Assembly (NCBI GenBank): GCA_041596515.1
Contig: JBFHIJ010000007.1
Coordinates: 52,399-116,398, forward strand
Direction of reading: 5' to 3'
Source: JBFHIJ01 sp041596515
Lineage (GTDB): Bacteria > Bacteroidota > Ignavibacteria > Kapaibacteriales > UBA2268
Length of the DNA stretch: 64,000 nucleotides
Shown here one piece after another: positions 8,125-18,170 of this stretch. Below the pieces are notes generated by a model. It searched no databases. It was not told the DNA's origin and worked only from the letters and a program-made list of their open reading frames with translations. Position 1 is the first letter of the stretch. Every line of letters starts with the position of its first letter. A program made the position numbers and the translations under genes.

Positions 8125-10248
8125 TTATAACAAACCACGTTTTTTAAGTAATGGTTCTACAATCGGTTCGCGACCACGGAATGCTTTATACATATCCATA
8201 GCATCTTCAGAACCACCTTTTTCTAATATATTTTTTCTATAAGATGTAGCTGTAGCATGATCAAACAGATTTGTTTCTTTAAATGCTTCGAAAGCATCAG
8301 AATCAAGTACTCCAGACCAAATGTAGCTATAATAGCCTGCTGAATAACCAACAGGATCTGCAAATATATGACGGAAATAAGTAGATCTGTAACGAACAAC
8401 TATTTCATCAATCAAACCAAGTTTATCAAGAGCTTCTTTTTCAAATGTGTTACATTCAACAGCTTTAGGTTCAGTCCAAGTGTGCCAATCCATATCTAAT
8501 AATGCAGCTGCCATGTACTCTGTAGTTACAAAGCCCATATTAAATTTGCCGGCGTCCTGGATTTTTTTGATTAATTCGTCAGGAATAACTTCGTCAGTTT
8601 CATAGTGTTTAGCATAAAGCTTCAACATTTCAGGTTCACCGCACCAGTTTTCCATGATTTGAGAAGGAAGCTCAACAAAGTCTCTGGAAACAGAAGTACC
8701 AGTAACAGAAGGATAATTACCTTTAGTAAGTAACCCGTGCAAAGCATGACCAAATTCATGGAATAAAGTAGTTACTTCTTCGAATGTAAGTAAAGATGGT
8801 TTATCACCGGCAGGCTTAGTAAAGTTACAAACATTACAGATTATTGGGGTTTTAAGCTCACCCATGTTAGTTCTTGATCTGTAAGCATTCATCCAAGCAC
8901 CGCCTCTTTTGCTTGCTCTTGGGAAGTAATCTGTGTAAAGAATACCGATATGAGAACCATCAGCTTCTTTTACTTCAAATACTTCCACTTCAGGGTGGTA
9001 AACAGAAATATCATTGCGTTTTTCAAATGTAATACCCCAAAGTTTATTAGCAAGCGTAAATGCACCTTCTCTTACATTTTCCAATTTGAAGTAAGGTTTA
9101 AGCATTTCTTCGTCTAAGTCATATTTGGCTTTTTTTACTTTTTCAGCATAGTACCACCAGTCCCATGCAGCTAATTTGAAATTGCCACCTTCCGTATCAA
9201 TAATTTTTTGCATTTCAGCTACTTCTTTTTTAGCATTAGCTACAGCAGGTTTCCAGATTTTATCAGCTAATTCGTAGAATTTAGCAGGAGCTTTAGCCAT
9301 GTTTTCTTCTAAGATATAATCTGCGTGTGATTTAAAACCAAGAAGATGTGCTCTTTTTACTCTCAAATTAGCTATTTTTACAGCGTTTTCTTTATTATCT
9401 AATTCATCATTGTTATCACCCATGTGAGTGTATGCATTGAACATTTTTTCTCTTAATTCTCTTTTTGCAGAGTAAGTAAGGAAAGGAAGTAGAGATGGTT
9501 TTTGAATAGAGAATAACCATTTACCTTCTTGCCCATCAGACTTAGCCTCAGCGGCTGCAGCATCGATGACTGATTGAGGAAGACCTGCAAGATCTTCTTT
9601 ATTATCGATTACCATTTTGAACTTGTTTGTTTCAGCTAAAACGTTGTTGCCAAATTGATTAGCTAAAGTACTGATCTCTACATCAATTTTTTTAAGTTCT
9701 TCTTTCTGAGCAGCGTCAAGTAAAGCACCATTACGAGTAAATGATTTATAATAATCTTCAAGTACTTTTGCTTGTTCTTTATTCAAACCAAGAGATTCGA
9801 TATTATCATACAATTTTTTGATTCTTTGGAATAAAGCCTCATTCATGTTGATTTCACCGCTCAAAGTAGTAAGCTCTGGTAACATATCTTTAGTTACAGC
9901 GATGATTGTATCATTAGTATTGGCACCTTGTAGATTAAAGAATACATTAGAAACTCTATTCAATAATGTACCTGATTTTTCTAAAGCTACAATAGTATTT
10001 TCGAAAGTAGGTTCTTCTGTGTTTTCTACTATTGCTTTGATATCTGCTCTCTTTTCTTCAATCCCTTTGATAAAAGCAGGTCTGTAGTACTCATCAGAGA
10101 TTTTAGTAAAATCAGGAGTACCAAAAGGAGTATTCCACTCTGAAAAGAATGGATTTTCGGTTGTAGCAACCTCTTCAACTTTTTCGGTTTTGTTACAAGC
10201 CATCATAAAAAGCCCCGCAGCAAATACCAATAAAAATAAGTTCTTCAT
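8125..10248 (-). CDS. M3-family peptidyl-dipeptidase lipoprotein (Dcp-like)
   Basis: A 707-residue zinc metallopeptidase of the thimet/Dcp family, which removes dipeptides from the C-termini of oligopeptides. The zinc motif HEFGHALHG is at about 497-505, with a downstream EL..QIMENWC helix giving the third ligand. The N-terminus MKNLFLLVFAAGLFMMACNK is a lipoprotein signal with the lipidated Cys at about 18, so the enzyme is probably tethered in the periplasm or outer membrane. The start is placed at the ATG at 10248 because it opens the signal peptide; the frame extends to 10275 without a better start, and neither has a good ribosome site. A terminator follows. The M16 protease gene upstream supports a peptide-degradation role. 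Confidence 0.88.
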   Translation of the reverse strand: MKNLFLLVFAAGLFMMACNKTEKVEEVATTENPFFSEWNTPFGTPDFTKISDEYYRPAFIKGIEEKRADIKAIVENTEEPTFENTIVALEKSGTLLNRVSNVFFNLQGANTNDTIIAVTKDMLPELTTLSGEINMNEALFQRIKKLYDNIESLGLNKEQAKVLEDYYKSFTRNGALLDAAQKEELKKIDVEISTLANQFGNNVLAETNKFKMVIDNKEDLAGLPQSVIDAAAAEAKSDGQEGKWLFSIQKPSLLPFLTYSAKRELREKMFNAYTHMGDNNDELDNKENAVKIANLRVKRAHLLGFKSHADYILEENMAKAPAKFYELADKIWKPAVANAKKEVAEMQKIIDTEGGNFKLAAWDWWYYAEKVKKAKYDLDEEMLKPYFKLENVREGAFTLANKLWGITFEKRNDISVYHPEVEVFEVKEADGSHIGILYTDYFPRASKRGGAWMNAYRSRTNMGELKTPIICNVCNFTKPAGDKPSLLTFEEVTTLFHEFGHALHGLLTKGNYPSVTGTSVSRDFVELPSQIMENWCGEPEMLKLYAKHYETDEVIPDELIKKIQDAGKFNMGFVTTEYMAAALLDMDWHTWTEPKAVECNTFEKEALDKLGLIDEIVVRYRSTYFRHIFADPVGYSAGYYSYIWSGVLDSDAFEAFKETNLFDHATATSYRKNILEKGGSEDAMDMYKAFRGREPIVEPLLKKRGLL

Positions 10249-10450
10249 TTGAGTATAGCATATATAGTTTAACAAACATTTTACTTAATTACTTAAGTTA
10301 AGCATAATCATTGAAATACAAAAGCACTATTAATCCACAAACTCACCGGTGAATATCAGATAAGTATGTTATATTAAAAATGATTATCATAAAGAAAGAG
10401 GTTACTCTATAAAAGAGCAACCCCCCATTTCAAAATACAACTAACTGAAA

Positions 10451-13267
10451 TTAGTTTTTAACAGTAGTTGGTTCCATAATGATTTTTACTAAATGATCCA
10501 TATTGATATATTTCTTAGCTGCATCTCTTACATCTTCAGCAGTTAAGTTTTTGATATATTTTTCGTAAGTCAAAACACCATCTACTGGCTCATCATTCAA
10601 ATAAGCATTAGACAATGAACTTAACCAATATCTATTAGTTTCAATAGATCTTGTTCTTTCAGTAACTTGAGCTTTTTTAACTTTGTCAGTAGATTCTACT
10701 TCCAATTCTTTTTTAAGATTTTTAAGAAGCACTTCTGAAGCAGCTACCAATTCGTCTGTTCTTGAAGGTTCGCAAACGAAAGTAATGTTTATTTGATATT
10801 CCGGTTCAGGATATTTTTCAGTAGTTACCCAAATACCTGGAGAGTATACACCACCAAGCTTTTCTCTGATTTCTTGAGTAAACTTGATATCCATTACATC
10901 TTGCATGGAGCGAATGCGATGACGTGATTCCTGATTCCAGTCAAACTTACCATTTATAGCCATATAGACCATAGTTCTGTCTTCTTTCCCGTTTTTAAAA
11001 CGTTTAGTGATTCTTTCTCTTGGAGCTTTAATTCCCATATCTCTCCAGTTTTCATTAGCAACTTTGCCAGGAAGTGAAGCAATGTATTTTACAAGCAAAG
11101 GCTTCAATTTTGCAATATCTACATTACCTACAAAGTAGAACGTAAAATCGCCGGCATTAGCAAATCTTTCTTTGTAGAATTGGATTGCTTTGTCATAGTC
11201 AACACTATTAATCATATCTACAGTTGGAGGAGTAGCTGTGTAGTGGTAACCGGCCATAGTAAGTTTCATAGTATCCTGGAAAGCACTCTGAGGGTTATTA
11301 CTTCTTTGAGCAAGCATACCAGCAAATCTTTGTTGCATAGCTTGGAATATTTGGTCGTCTTTTCTTGTAGCAGTAAAGTATAAGTTTACTTCCTGAAGTA
11401 ATGTTTCAAGATCTTTCTGAGAAGACTGTCCTCTAAATCCTTCACTTAAATCAGAAATAGTAGGAGCTACCTGTGCATTTTTACCGGCTAATACTTTTTG
11501 AAGATCCATAAGAGAGAATTCTCCAAGACCACCCATTGGTACAAATTGAGCTGCAGCAGAAGCTGTAAAATAATCCTCTTTAGAACTTAAAGAAGCTCCA
11601 CCACGAGAGGTAGCAGCAAATAGGATTTCATCATCAGAATAGTTAGTAGGTTTAACTACTACTTTGGCACCATTAGATAAAGTTAATTCAGTAATGCCTA
11701 CTTTTTCGTTTTGTGTAGTATTTACTATTGAACCAGGTTTTACTTTTCTGGTAAATAGCTGATCAGATACTTCTCTAGCTTCATAAGGAGTAAGTTTTTT
11801 CTTTTCAGAATTTTTGTATAAATTCAATACTTCTGATTCAGTAGGGAACTTGTTGCCTTCAACTAAAGAAAGAGTAATAACTGTATTATCATTTCTATAA
11901 TATGATTTTGCAAGTTTATTAATTTCTTCTACAGTGATAGTAGGTAAAACTTCAGCTGCAAATCCATATTCCCATTCAATACCGGGCATAGCTTCGTGAT
12001 CGATGAAATTACGAGTATATTCACCAACATAAGCTCTGTTTTGTGTAGCATTTCTTTCGTTGTAATAACTTTCATAATTAGATAGTATTTCATTTTTAAC
12101 TGCTTTTAACTCAGATTCTGCGAACCCATGTTGGAATACTCTATGCACCTCATCTAATGCACCTTCTAATCCTTTCATAGATTTGCCACCTTCAGTTGTA
12201 GCAGTAATCATAAACATTGATTTATCGCCAAGATAATCAGTGTAGAAAGCACCACCACCAAGGAATGGAGCATCAGGTTTTTGAGTAACTTCAGTAAAGC
12301 GTGTACCCATCATAGAATTAAAGATTTGACGTTTCAAGCCTTCTCTATAATCATTAAAAGTTTTGCTTTCTTTTTTATCATGTTTAATATAAACAGATAT
12401 GCGATCATTAGTTAGTTCAGGATCTGAAGCAATAGAAACTAATGTTTCTTTATGTCCAGGCACTTCATAAACTTTGTCAGGTCTAGGATTTTTTACAGGT
12501 TTAATTCTGCTGAAATATTTTTTTATTCTTTTTTCCATGTCAGCAACATCAAAATCACCAACAGCTACAACAGCCATCAAGTCTGACCTGTACCAATCTT
12601 TGTAAAATCTACGAATTACTTCATGATCGAAGTTAAGAATGATAGATGTATCACCAATTACATTTCTTTTGGCGTATTTAGAACCTTTGAATAATTTTGG
12701 GGCATGTTTATCATTTAAGCGCATGCCTGCGTTGTTTCTCTGGCGCCATTCATTTATAATTACACCACGTTCATCATCGATATCATCTCCCTCAAACAAT
12801 ACATTATGCCCCCAATCTTCTAAAATTTGGAATGCATTATCCAACAATTCAGGATTATTCATTGGGATTGGCAATTCGTACATTGTTTGATCGTAGCCTG
12901 TACTTGCATTTAAATCGGCACCAAATCTGACACCAGATTTCTGCAACACTTCAATCAATTCATTTTTAGGAAAGTTTTTTGTACCGTTAAAGCACATGTG
13001 TTCAGTAAAGTGAGCTAAACCATTTTGATCATCATCTTCATTTATAGCACCGGCACTGATTACGATGCGAAAATGAGCATTGTCTTCTGGTTTATGATTT
13101 TTTCTGATGTAATAGGTAATACCATTGTCAAGTTTACCAATCTTTACATCAGGATCTAAAGGTAATTTTTTTGACATATTAGATATGTCGACTTTTGGCG
13201 TATCTGCCTGACCCGCAGCAAAGCCAAAAAGCAGTAGTATCACTGCTAATCTCACAAAGTGTTTCAT
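10451..13267 (-). CDS. Exported M16-family zinc protease (pitrilysin-like, two halves)
   Basis: A 938-residue protein with a signal peptide (MKHFVRLAVILLLFGFAAG). The inverted zinc motif HFTEH (residues 86-90) in an M16 context (GLAHFTEHMCFNGT) and the downstream VIINEWRQR glutamate mark an active first half; the second half is an inactive-type M16 domain with R/Y substrate-binding residues near the end. These enzymes form a clamshell around peptides. The ATG at 13267 is chosen because GGAGA lies 5 bases upstream and it opens the signal peptide; the longer open frame to 13366 is untranslated leader. It is divergent from the PAS kinase at 13454. Substrate unknown. Confidence 0.88.
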   Translation of the reverse strand: MKHFVRLAVILLLFGFAAGQADTPKVDISNMSKKLPLDPDVKIGKLDNGITYYIRKNHKPEDNAHFRIVISAGAINEDDDQNGLAHFTEHMCFNGTKNFPKNELIEVLQKSGVRFGADLNASTGYDQTMYELPIPMNNPELLDNAFQILEDWGHNVLFEGDDIDDERGVIINEWRQRNNAGMRLNDKHAPKLFKGSKYAKRNVIGDTSIILNFDHEVIRRFYKDWYRSDLMAVVAVGDFDVADMEKRIKKYFSRIKPVKNPRPDKVYEVPGHKETLVSIASDPELTNDRISVYIKHDKKESKTFNDYREGLKRQIFNSMMGTRFTEVTQKPDAPFLGGGAFYTDYLGDKSMFMITATTEGGKSMKGLEGALDEVHRVFQHGFAESELKAVKNEILSNYESYYNERNATQNRAYVGEYTRNFIDHEAMPGIEWEYGFAAEVLPTITVEEINKLAKSYYRNDNTVITLSLVEGNKFPTESEVLNLYKNSEKKKLTPYEAREVSDQLFTRKVKPGSIVNTTQNEKVGITELTLSNGAKVVVKPTNYSDDEILFAATSRGGASLSSKEDYFTASAAAQFVPMGGLGEFSLMDLQKVLAGKNAQVAPTISDLSEGFRGQSSQKDLETLLQEVNLYFTATRKDDQIFQAMQQRFAGMLAQRSNNPQSAFQDTMKLTMAGYHYTATPPTVDMINSVDYDKAIQFYKERFANAGDFTFYFVGNVDIAKLKPLLVKYIASLPGKVANENWRDMGIKAPRERITKRFKNGKEDRTMVYMAINGKFDWNQESRHRIRSMQDVMDIKFTQEIREKLGGVYSPGIWVTTEKYPEPEYQINITFVCEPSRTDELVAASEVLLKNLKKELEVESTDKVKKAQVTERTRSIETNRYWLSSLSNAYLNDEPVDGVLTYEKYIKNLTAEDVRDAAKKYINMDHLVKIIMEPTTVKN

Positions 13268-13453
13268 AATTTCTCCATTATGATATAAAAAGACCCAATT
13301 TATATTATTTACGAAATAAACCAATCTAAGTTTCAACACATTATGTTCTTGCAATAAAATATCCAATCTAATATTTACAGTTTCGTTTAAATGTAGTATA
13401 TTCTTAAAAGAATAAACTATAGTTTAGATTACTATACAAAAATAAATAAAATT

Positions 13454-16108
13454 ATGTTTACTGACGCAAATTTAAAAAAAGTTGTTTCCCAATCCCCTGT
13501 AGTAATGTTTGCCATTGATAACAATGGTATTTTCCAAATATCGCTTGGGAGAGGCTTGGAAGCATTAGGACTTGCTCAAAATGAAGTAGTAGGTCTGTCT
13601 GTATATGATGTATATAAAGATATGCCAAATGTTATTTCCCAAGTAAATGCAGCTTTGAGAGGTGAGACTAGCACATTAATCTTGGAATTAGGTTCTTCAT
13701 TCTTCGAATCTACAATGTCTCCAAACATCGATGATTCAGGAGACCAAATTGGAATTATTGGTCTTGCAACCGACATTACATCTAAAATTAATATGCAACA
13801 AGAATTAGAGTATAAAAACGAACTCTACGATACTATCACCCAAGTATCCAAAGATGTAGTCTGGACGATGGATATTAATGGTAAATTTACGTATGTAAGC
13901 CCAAATGTTTTTCTAATTAGAGGTTTTACTTCCGAAGAAGTAATGAATCAGACTTTAGAAGAAGTTATTTTCCATGAAGATATCTCTATTATAATGAACG
14001 AGATAGAAAATGTAGGCAAAATGATAGCCGACAACAATACTTCTTCTATACCTACTAGCTTTGTAAGAATCAGACAACCACATAAATCCGGGGAATTAGT
14101 ACATACAGATGTACAAGTTAATACCATTTTTGACAGTTATGGTAATTTTAAGTATTTTTTGGGTGTTACTAGAGATATATCAGAACATCTAAAATTGGAA
14201 TTTGCTGAAAGAAAAGCAAATAAGAAATATGAGTTACTATACGAATTTGCTAATGACGGTATATTCTTTATGAGAAATATGGCATATTTTGATGTAAATA
14301 GAAAACTTTGCGACATGCTTGGTTACTCCAAAGAAGAATTTACAAATATGCATCCCCGTGACTTATCGCCTCCATTCCAACCGGATGGATCTAATTCTTT
14401 CGACAAAGCAAACGAATTAGTACAGAAAGCGATTGACGGAAATAACCAAACTTTTGAATGGGTTCATCTTGATAAATATAACAATGCAAAAACAATGCTT
14501 ATTTCTCTTTCCATTGTTGAATTCGAAGGAGAAACTACTGTAATAGGGCTAATGCGCGACATATCGCAAGAAAAAGAGGTATTAGCTCAGCTGCAAAGCT
14601 CAGAGCAAAGATTAGCTTTAGCTATTGATGGTTCTAATGACGGCTTATGGGATTGGAATATGGTTACTAATGATTTGTTTTTATCAAATCGTTGGTGCGA
14701 AATACTTGGTTATGAAAAAAGTGAATTAGAACAAAACTACAATACTTTCACGTCTATGGTTCATCCGGAAGATAAAGGAAATATCACAACAACTCTGAGT
14801 AACTATATAGAAGGTAAAATACCAAAATACGATATCGAATTTAAAATGCTCCATAAGAATGGCGAATATATTCACATTCTAGCAAGAGGGAAAATTATTA
14901 AAAATGATAACAATGTACCAATACGTATGATTGGTACTCACACGGACATTACAAAAAGAAAAAGACTTCAGGAAGATATTGCCCTATTTTTTAGCAATAG
15001 CATAGAATTAGTTTCAATATCTAAAACAGATGGCTATATTATTACTCTAAACGAGATGTGGACTAAAGTTTTAGGCTGGTCAAAAGAAGAGCTTATGTCT
15101 AAGCCATTTATCAATTTTGTACACAAAGATGACATCTCTAAAACTACTGAAGTTATGAAAAATATATTCCTAGGGCATGATGTTTATGACTTTAGAAATA
15201 GATACTTATGTAAAGATGGAACGTACAAATGGCTATCCTGGCACTCAAAATATTTGAAAGAGCGTGACTTAATCTTTGCAAATGCAAGAGACATCACGAA
15301 TCAAATAGAATCTGAAATATTATTACTTTCTCTAAATACTGATTTGGAAAATAGAGTAAAAGAGAGGACTGAAGAATTAGAAAAGGCATATCACAAATTG
15401 GAATCAGCTTTGTATGCTGAAAAAAAACTAACAGATATGCAAACAAAGTTTATTAATACTATCTCTCATGAGTATAAAACTCCCATAACATCAATCTCTA
15501 CTTCTGCAGAAATTTTGAAATACTATTATAATAATCAAGATGCAGAGGCTATTAAAAATATAGATCGCATATTATCTTCAACTCAAGCTCTCACTAATTT
15601 AATAGAAAATGTTATTAATTATCAGAATATATTAGATGGCAAATATAAGCCTTTCTTAGTTCCTTTAGAAATCAATACTCTAATCAAAAAAATAGTTAAT
15701 CAGTTCGAAATCATGAATTCCGGCAAGTTTATTTTTAAGTTCAATGCATTAGAAAATACTTTAAATTTACTTTCAGATAAAACAAGTATTTCACACATTG
15801 TAGGTGAATTTATTACAAATTCTATAAAATATTCTCCACTGCATACTGAAATAGTAATAGAAATAAAAGACTCTGTGAGACAATTGTATATCAGCGTAAC
15901 TGATTCCGGAATAGGGATTAAACAAGAAGATATTGAGAATTTGTTTACTCCTTTTTATAAATCTGCTTCATCAATAGGATTAACTCCCGGATCAGGAATA
16001 GGGTTAGCTGTAGCTAAAAAATTAGCTGAGTATATAAATGCTCAAATTACTCTTGAAAGCAAACCCAACGTAGGTTCAACTTTTACTTTAATTCTAAATA
16101 AATATTAG
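13454..16108 (+). CDS. Five-PAS sensor histidine kinase
   Basis: An 884-residue soluble kinase. PAS units occupy roughly 1-115, 120-255, 262-385, 390-515 and 520-640; several end in the PAC phrase (I)xGLATDIT, FLGVTRDIS, VIGLMRDIS or MIGTHTDIT. A coiled coil (about 640-670) precedes HisKA, whose phospho-site reads ISHEYKTPITSI with Y and K replacing the usual LR, a variant seen in this kinase group. The HATPase domain has EFITNSIKYSP, DSGIGI and GSGIGLAVAKKLAEY. There is no receiver, so phosphate must pass to a separate regulator. It sits 10 bases upstream of the GAF gene and is likely cotranscribed with it. No Shine-Dalgarno is visible before the ATG. Confidence 0.88.
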   Translation: MFTDANLKKVVSQSPVVMFAIDNNGIFQISLGRGLEALGLAQNEVVGLSVYDVYKDMPNVISQVNAALRGETSTLILELGSSFFESTMSPNIDDSGDQIGIIGLATDITSKINMQQELEYKNELYDTITQVSKDVVWTMDINGKFTYVSPNVFLIRGFTSEEVMNQTLEEVIFHEDISIIMNEIENVGKMIADNNTSSIPTSFVRIRQPHKSGELVHTDVQVNTIFDSYGNFKYFLGVTRDISEHLKLEFAERKANKKYELLYEFANDGIFFMRNMAYFDVNRKLCDMLGYSKEEFTNMHPRDLSPPFQPDGSNSFDKANELVQKAIDGNNQTFEWVHLDKYNNAKTMLISLSIVEFEGETTVIGLMRDISQEKEVLAQLQSSEQRLALAIDGSNDGLWDWNMVTNDLFLSNRWCEILGYEKSELEQNYNTFTSMVHPEDKGNITTTLSNYIEGKIPKYDIEFKMLHKNGEYIHILARGKIIKNDNNVPIRMIGTHTDITKRKRLQEDIALFFSNSIELVSISKTDGYIITLNEMWTKVLGWSKEELMSKPFINFVHKDDISKTTEVMKNIFLGHDVYDFRNRYLCKDGTYKWLSWHSKYLKERDLIFANARDITNQIESEILLLSLNTDLENRVKERTEELEKAYHKLESALYAEKKLTDMQTKFINTISHEYKTPITSISTSAEILKYYYNNQDAEAIKNIDRILSSTQALTNLIENVINYQNILDGKYKPFLVPLEINTLIKKIVNQFEIMNSGKFIFKFNALENTLNLLSDKTSISHIVGEFITNSIKYSPLHTEIVIEIKDSVRQLYISVTDSGIGIKQEDIENLFTPFYKSASSIGLTPGSGIGLAVAKKLAEYINAQITLESKPNVGSTFTLILNKY

Positions 16109-16118
16109 TGTTTATATT

Positions 16119-17141
16119 ATGATAAATGTTATTCCTATCATATTTCAAGATAAATGGCAGAAAATGTTGGATCTTATTTCTAATATTTTTTCTGTGCCTG
16201 TCGCTATTATTACTTTAAGCGCAGAAGATGATTATGCGGTATTTCTAAGTAATTTAAATGGGCAACACCCTTACAACCAAAAAGAGCTTCCAGCATTTGC
16301 TGGCAAAGCTTATAGTAAATATGTTATCGCTAATGAATCAGAGCTAGAAGTACCGAATGCTCGATTACTTCCTGAATGGGAAAATATTGAAGATTTAAAA
16401 TTTAACATGATAAACTATTTAGGTTTTCCACTTTTTAAAAATGATAACTCTATGTTTGGCTCATTTTGTATTATGGATACTATGGAGCGGCAATATTCTG
16501 AAAGTCAAAAGATGATTCTGAAAAAGTTTATTGACATCATAGAGATAGATTTAGACATTATAGCTACTAAATCAGATTCAGAAAGCGAATTGAAAAACAA
16601 ACGCCATATTGCATCAAAGCTTCGAAAAGCTATATATCGTTCTGACGTACTTTTAAATTTTGTAGCCAAACTTCATAATAAATATACTTCTACTCCAAGT
16701 GTCAGGCTAAAAAATCAAATAACTGATATAATAAATTTACTTGACAAGAAACCCATTGAAATAGCTTATCTGGATATTCAAAAATTATTTAGATATTTGA
16801 TTCCAGAATATAATAAATCTAATATAATTCTAAGACTGGATAACATAGATTCAAGATTAGCAATTTCTACATCTCAAGCATTAAATCTAATAATAAGAAC
16901 TTTAGTTTTGTTTGTCTTATTAAACGATATTAATACTTCTATTTTTACTGATATTACAGACAAAAATATCACTATAAACTTTTTAGTACGATTTTGTGAG
17001 TCATTTATAGAAGATTTTAATGAAAGTATAAAAGAAGCTTTGCTGAGTTTATCAGAAGAGTCTAATGGTAGTATTTCATTTGAATTTTTAGATGATGCCA
17101 TATTTAAAATAGCAGTTAAAATGCCTATAATAGTGAATTGA
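16119..17141 (+). CDS. GAF-domain protein with degenerate kinase-like C-terminus
   Basis: A 340-residue protein. Residues about 15-150 are a GAF sensor domain (YLGFPLFKNDNSMFGSFCIMD is the diagnostic strand-turn). Residues about 170-225 form a helical hairpin where a dimerisation/phospho-acceptor domain would be, but no H-box is present. Residues 230-340 have HATPase-like order and length (ILRLDN, TSQALNLIIRTLVL, a final FKIAVKMPI strand), yet the N, G1 and G2 boxes are lost. It looks like a pseudo-kinase partner of the PAS kinase immediately upstream. GAF identity is fairly secure; the decayed-kinase reading is inference. It ends at a shared convergent terminator before ispH. Confidence 0.62.
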   Translation: MINVIPIIFQDKWQKMLDLISNIFSVPVAIITLSAEDDYAVFLSNLNGQHPYNQKELPAFAGKAYSKYVIANESELEVPNARLLPEWENIEDLKFNMINYLGFPLFKNDNSMFGSFCIMDTMERQYSESQKMILKKFIDIIEIDLDIIATKSDSESELKNKRHIASKLRKAIYRSDVLLNFVAKLHNKYTSTPSVRLKNQITDIINLLDKKPIEIAYLDIQKLFRYLIPEYNKSNIILRLDNIDSRLAISTSQALNLIIRTLVLFVLLNDINTSIFTDITDKNITINFLVRFCESFIEDFNESIKEALLSLSEESNGSISFEFLDDAIFKIAVKMPIIVN

Positions 17142-17155
17142 TTAGAAACTAAAAA

Positions 17156-17179
17156 ACGCCGAGATGTTTACCCCGGCGT
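17156..17179. terminator. Bidirectional terminator between the GAF gene and ispH
   Basis: ACGCCG (17156-17161) pairs with CGGCGT (17174-17179), with a run of A on the left and TTTT on the right. It lies between convergent genes. Confidence 0.75.
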
Positions 17180-17205
17180 ACAGTTTTATTAAAGTTTATG
17201 GTAGT

Positions 17206-18105
17206 CTACATGGTTTCCATAGTAATCTTAGAGTTTATAGCTCCTTTAACTTCTTCCATATACCATTGTGGAGTAGAAGTCGCACCACTTATACCTATCT
17301 TTGTAGCCCCTTCGAACCAATCCATTTCTATCTCTTCATGATTTTCAATAAAGTATGTTTTAGGATTTGCACCTTTACATACATGGTATAAACTTTTGCC
17401 GTTACTAGAGTTCCTGCCAGCCACAAACACAACCACGTCATTATCTTTTGCAAATTCCATCAAAGGCTCTTCCCTACCTGATACAAATCTACATATTGTA
17501 TGCTTTGTAATCATATTGTCCGCTTCAATTTCACCACCATCTACTAATTCTTTAGTTTTATTTTCTAAAGTCTCCTTAATAGCGTAAAATGTAGGCTTAT
17601 CCATGGTAGTTTGAGATAACAAAACCGTCTTTTTTGTAAAATCAACTTTTTCAAGGGCTTCCTCTACAGACTGAACTACTATTGAATCATTATTCGATAC
17701 CCCTAATAACCCTTTTACTTCAGGATGTTGCGGTTTACCAAATATTACAATCTGGAATTCATTTTCATAAAATTTACGAACAGATTGCTGTAATGTCTGC
17801 ACCAAAGGGCACGTCGCATCTATCAAATTGATTTTATTATCCTTCGCTCTTTGATAAGTAGAAGGTGGTTCGCCATGGGCTCTGATAATTACATTAGAAT
17901 TTGCAGGTAATTTATCTAAATCATCATGCTCTATCGTCTGCAATCCCTTCTCTGATAGACGTTTTACTTCCATCGGGTTATGAATAATCTCACCTAATAT
18001 ATAAGTAGGTTGTTTATTATACTTTTCCAATGTCTCTTCAACTTTATCTATTGTGCGAACTACTCCCCAGCAAAAACCTGAAGAATTATCTATATTAATT
18101 TGCAT
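17206..18105 (-). CDS. ispH: 4-hydroxy-3-methylbut-2-enyl diphosphate reductase
   Basis: A 299-residue cytosolic iron-sulfur enzyme that performs the last step of the MEP isoprenoid pathway, reducing HMBPP to IPP and DMAPP. The three cluster cysteines are C12 (GFCWGV), C99 (DATCPLV) and C205 (KHTICRF), and the substrate-binding pieces EIIHNP, RAHGEP, and SSNGKSL are present. Length is normal. It is the last gene of a minus-strand series ssb-HAD-cmk-ispH; cmk-ispH adjacency is a common arrangement. The start is the ATG at 18105 opening directly into the conserved N-terminus. Confidence 0.95.
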   Translation of the reverse strand: MQINIDNSSGFCWGVVRTIDKVEETLEKYNKQPTYILGEIIHNPMEVKRLSEKGLQTIEHDDLDKLPANSNVIIRAHGEPPSTYQRAKDNKINLIDATCPLVQTLQQSVRKFYENEFQIVIFGKPQHPEVKGLLGVSNNDSIVVQSVEEALEKVDFTKKTVLLSQTTMDKPTFYAIKETLENKTKELVDGGEIEADNMITKHTICRFVSGREEPLMEFAKDNDVVVFVAGRNSSNGKSLYHVCKGANPKTYFIENHEEIEMDWFEGATKIGISGATSTPQWYMEEVKGAINSKITMETM

Positions 18106-18170
18106 AATATACTCTATTTTTAAGTATAACTAATAACATTTTTAGCTATAACGAATATTCAACAATAAAA

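Noticed and set aside
10399..10423. Hairpin GGTTACTC/GAGCAACC after the large M16 gene
   Set aside because: Has a mismatch within an 8-bp stem and a broken T tract; too weak to call a terminator.
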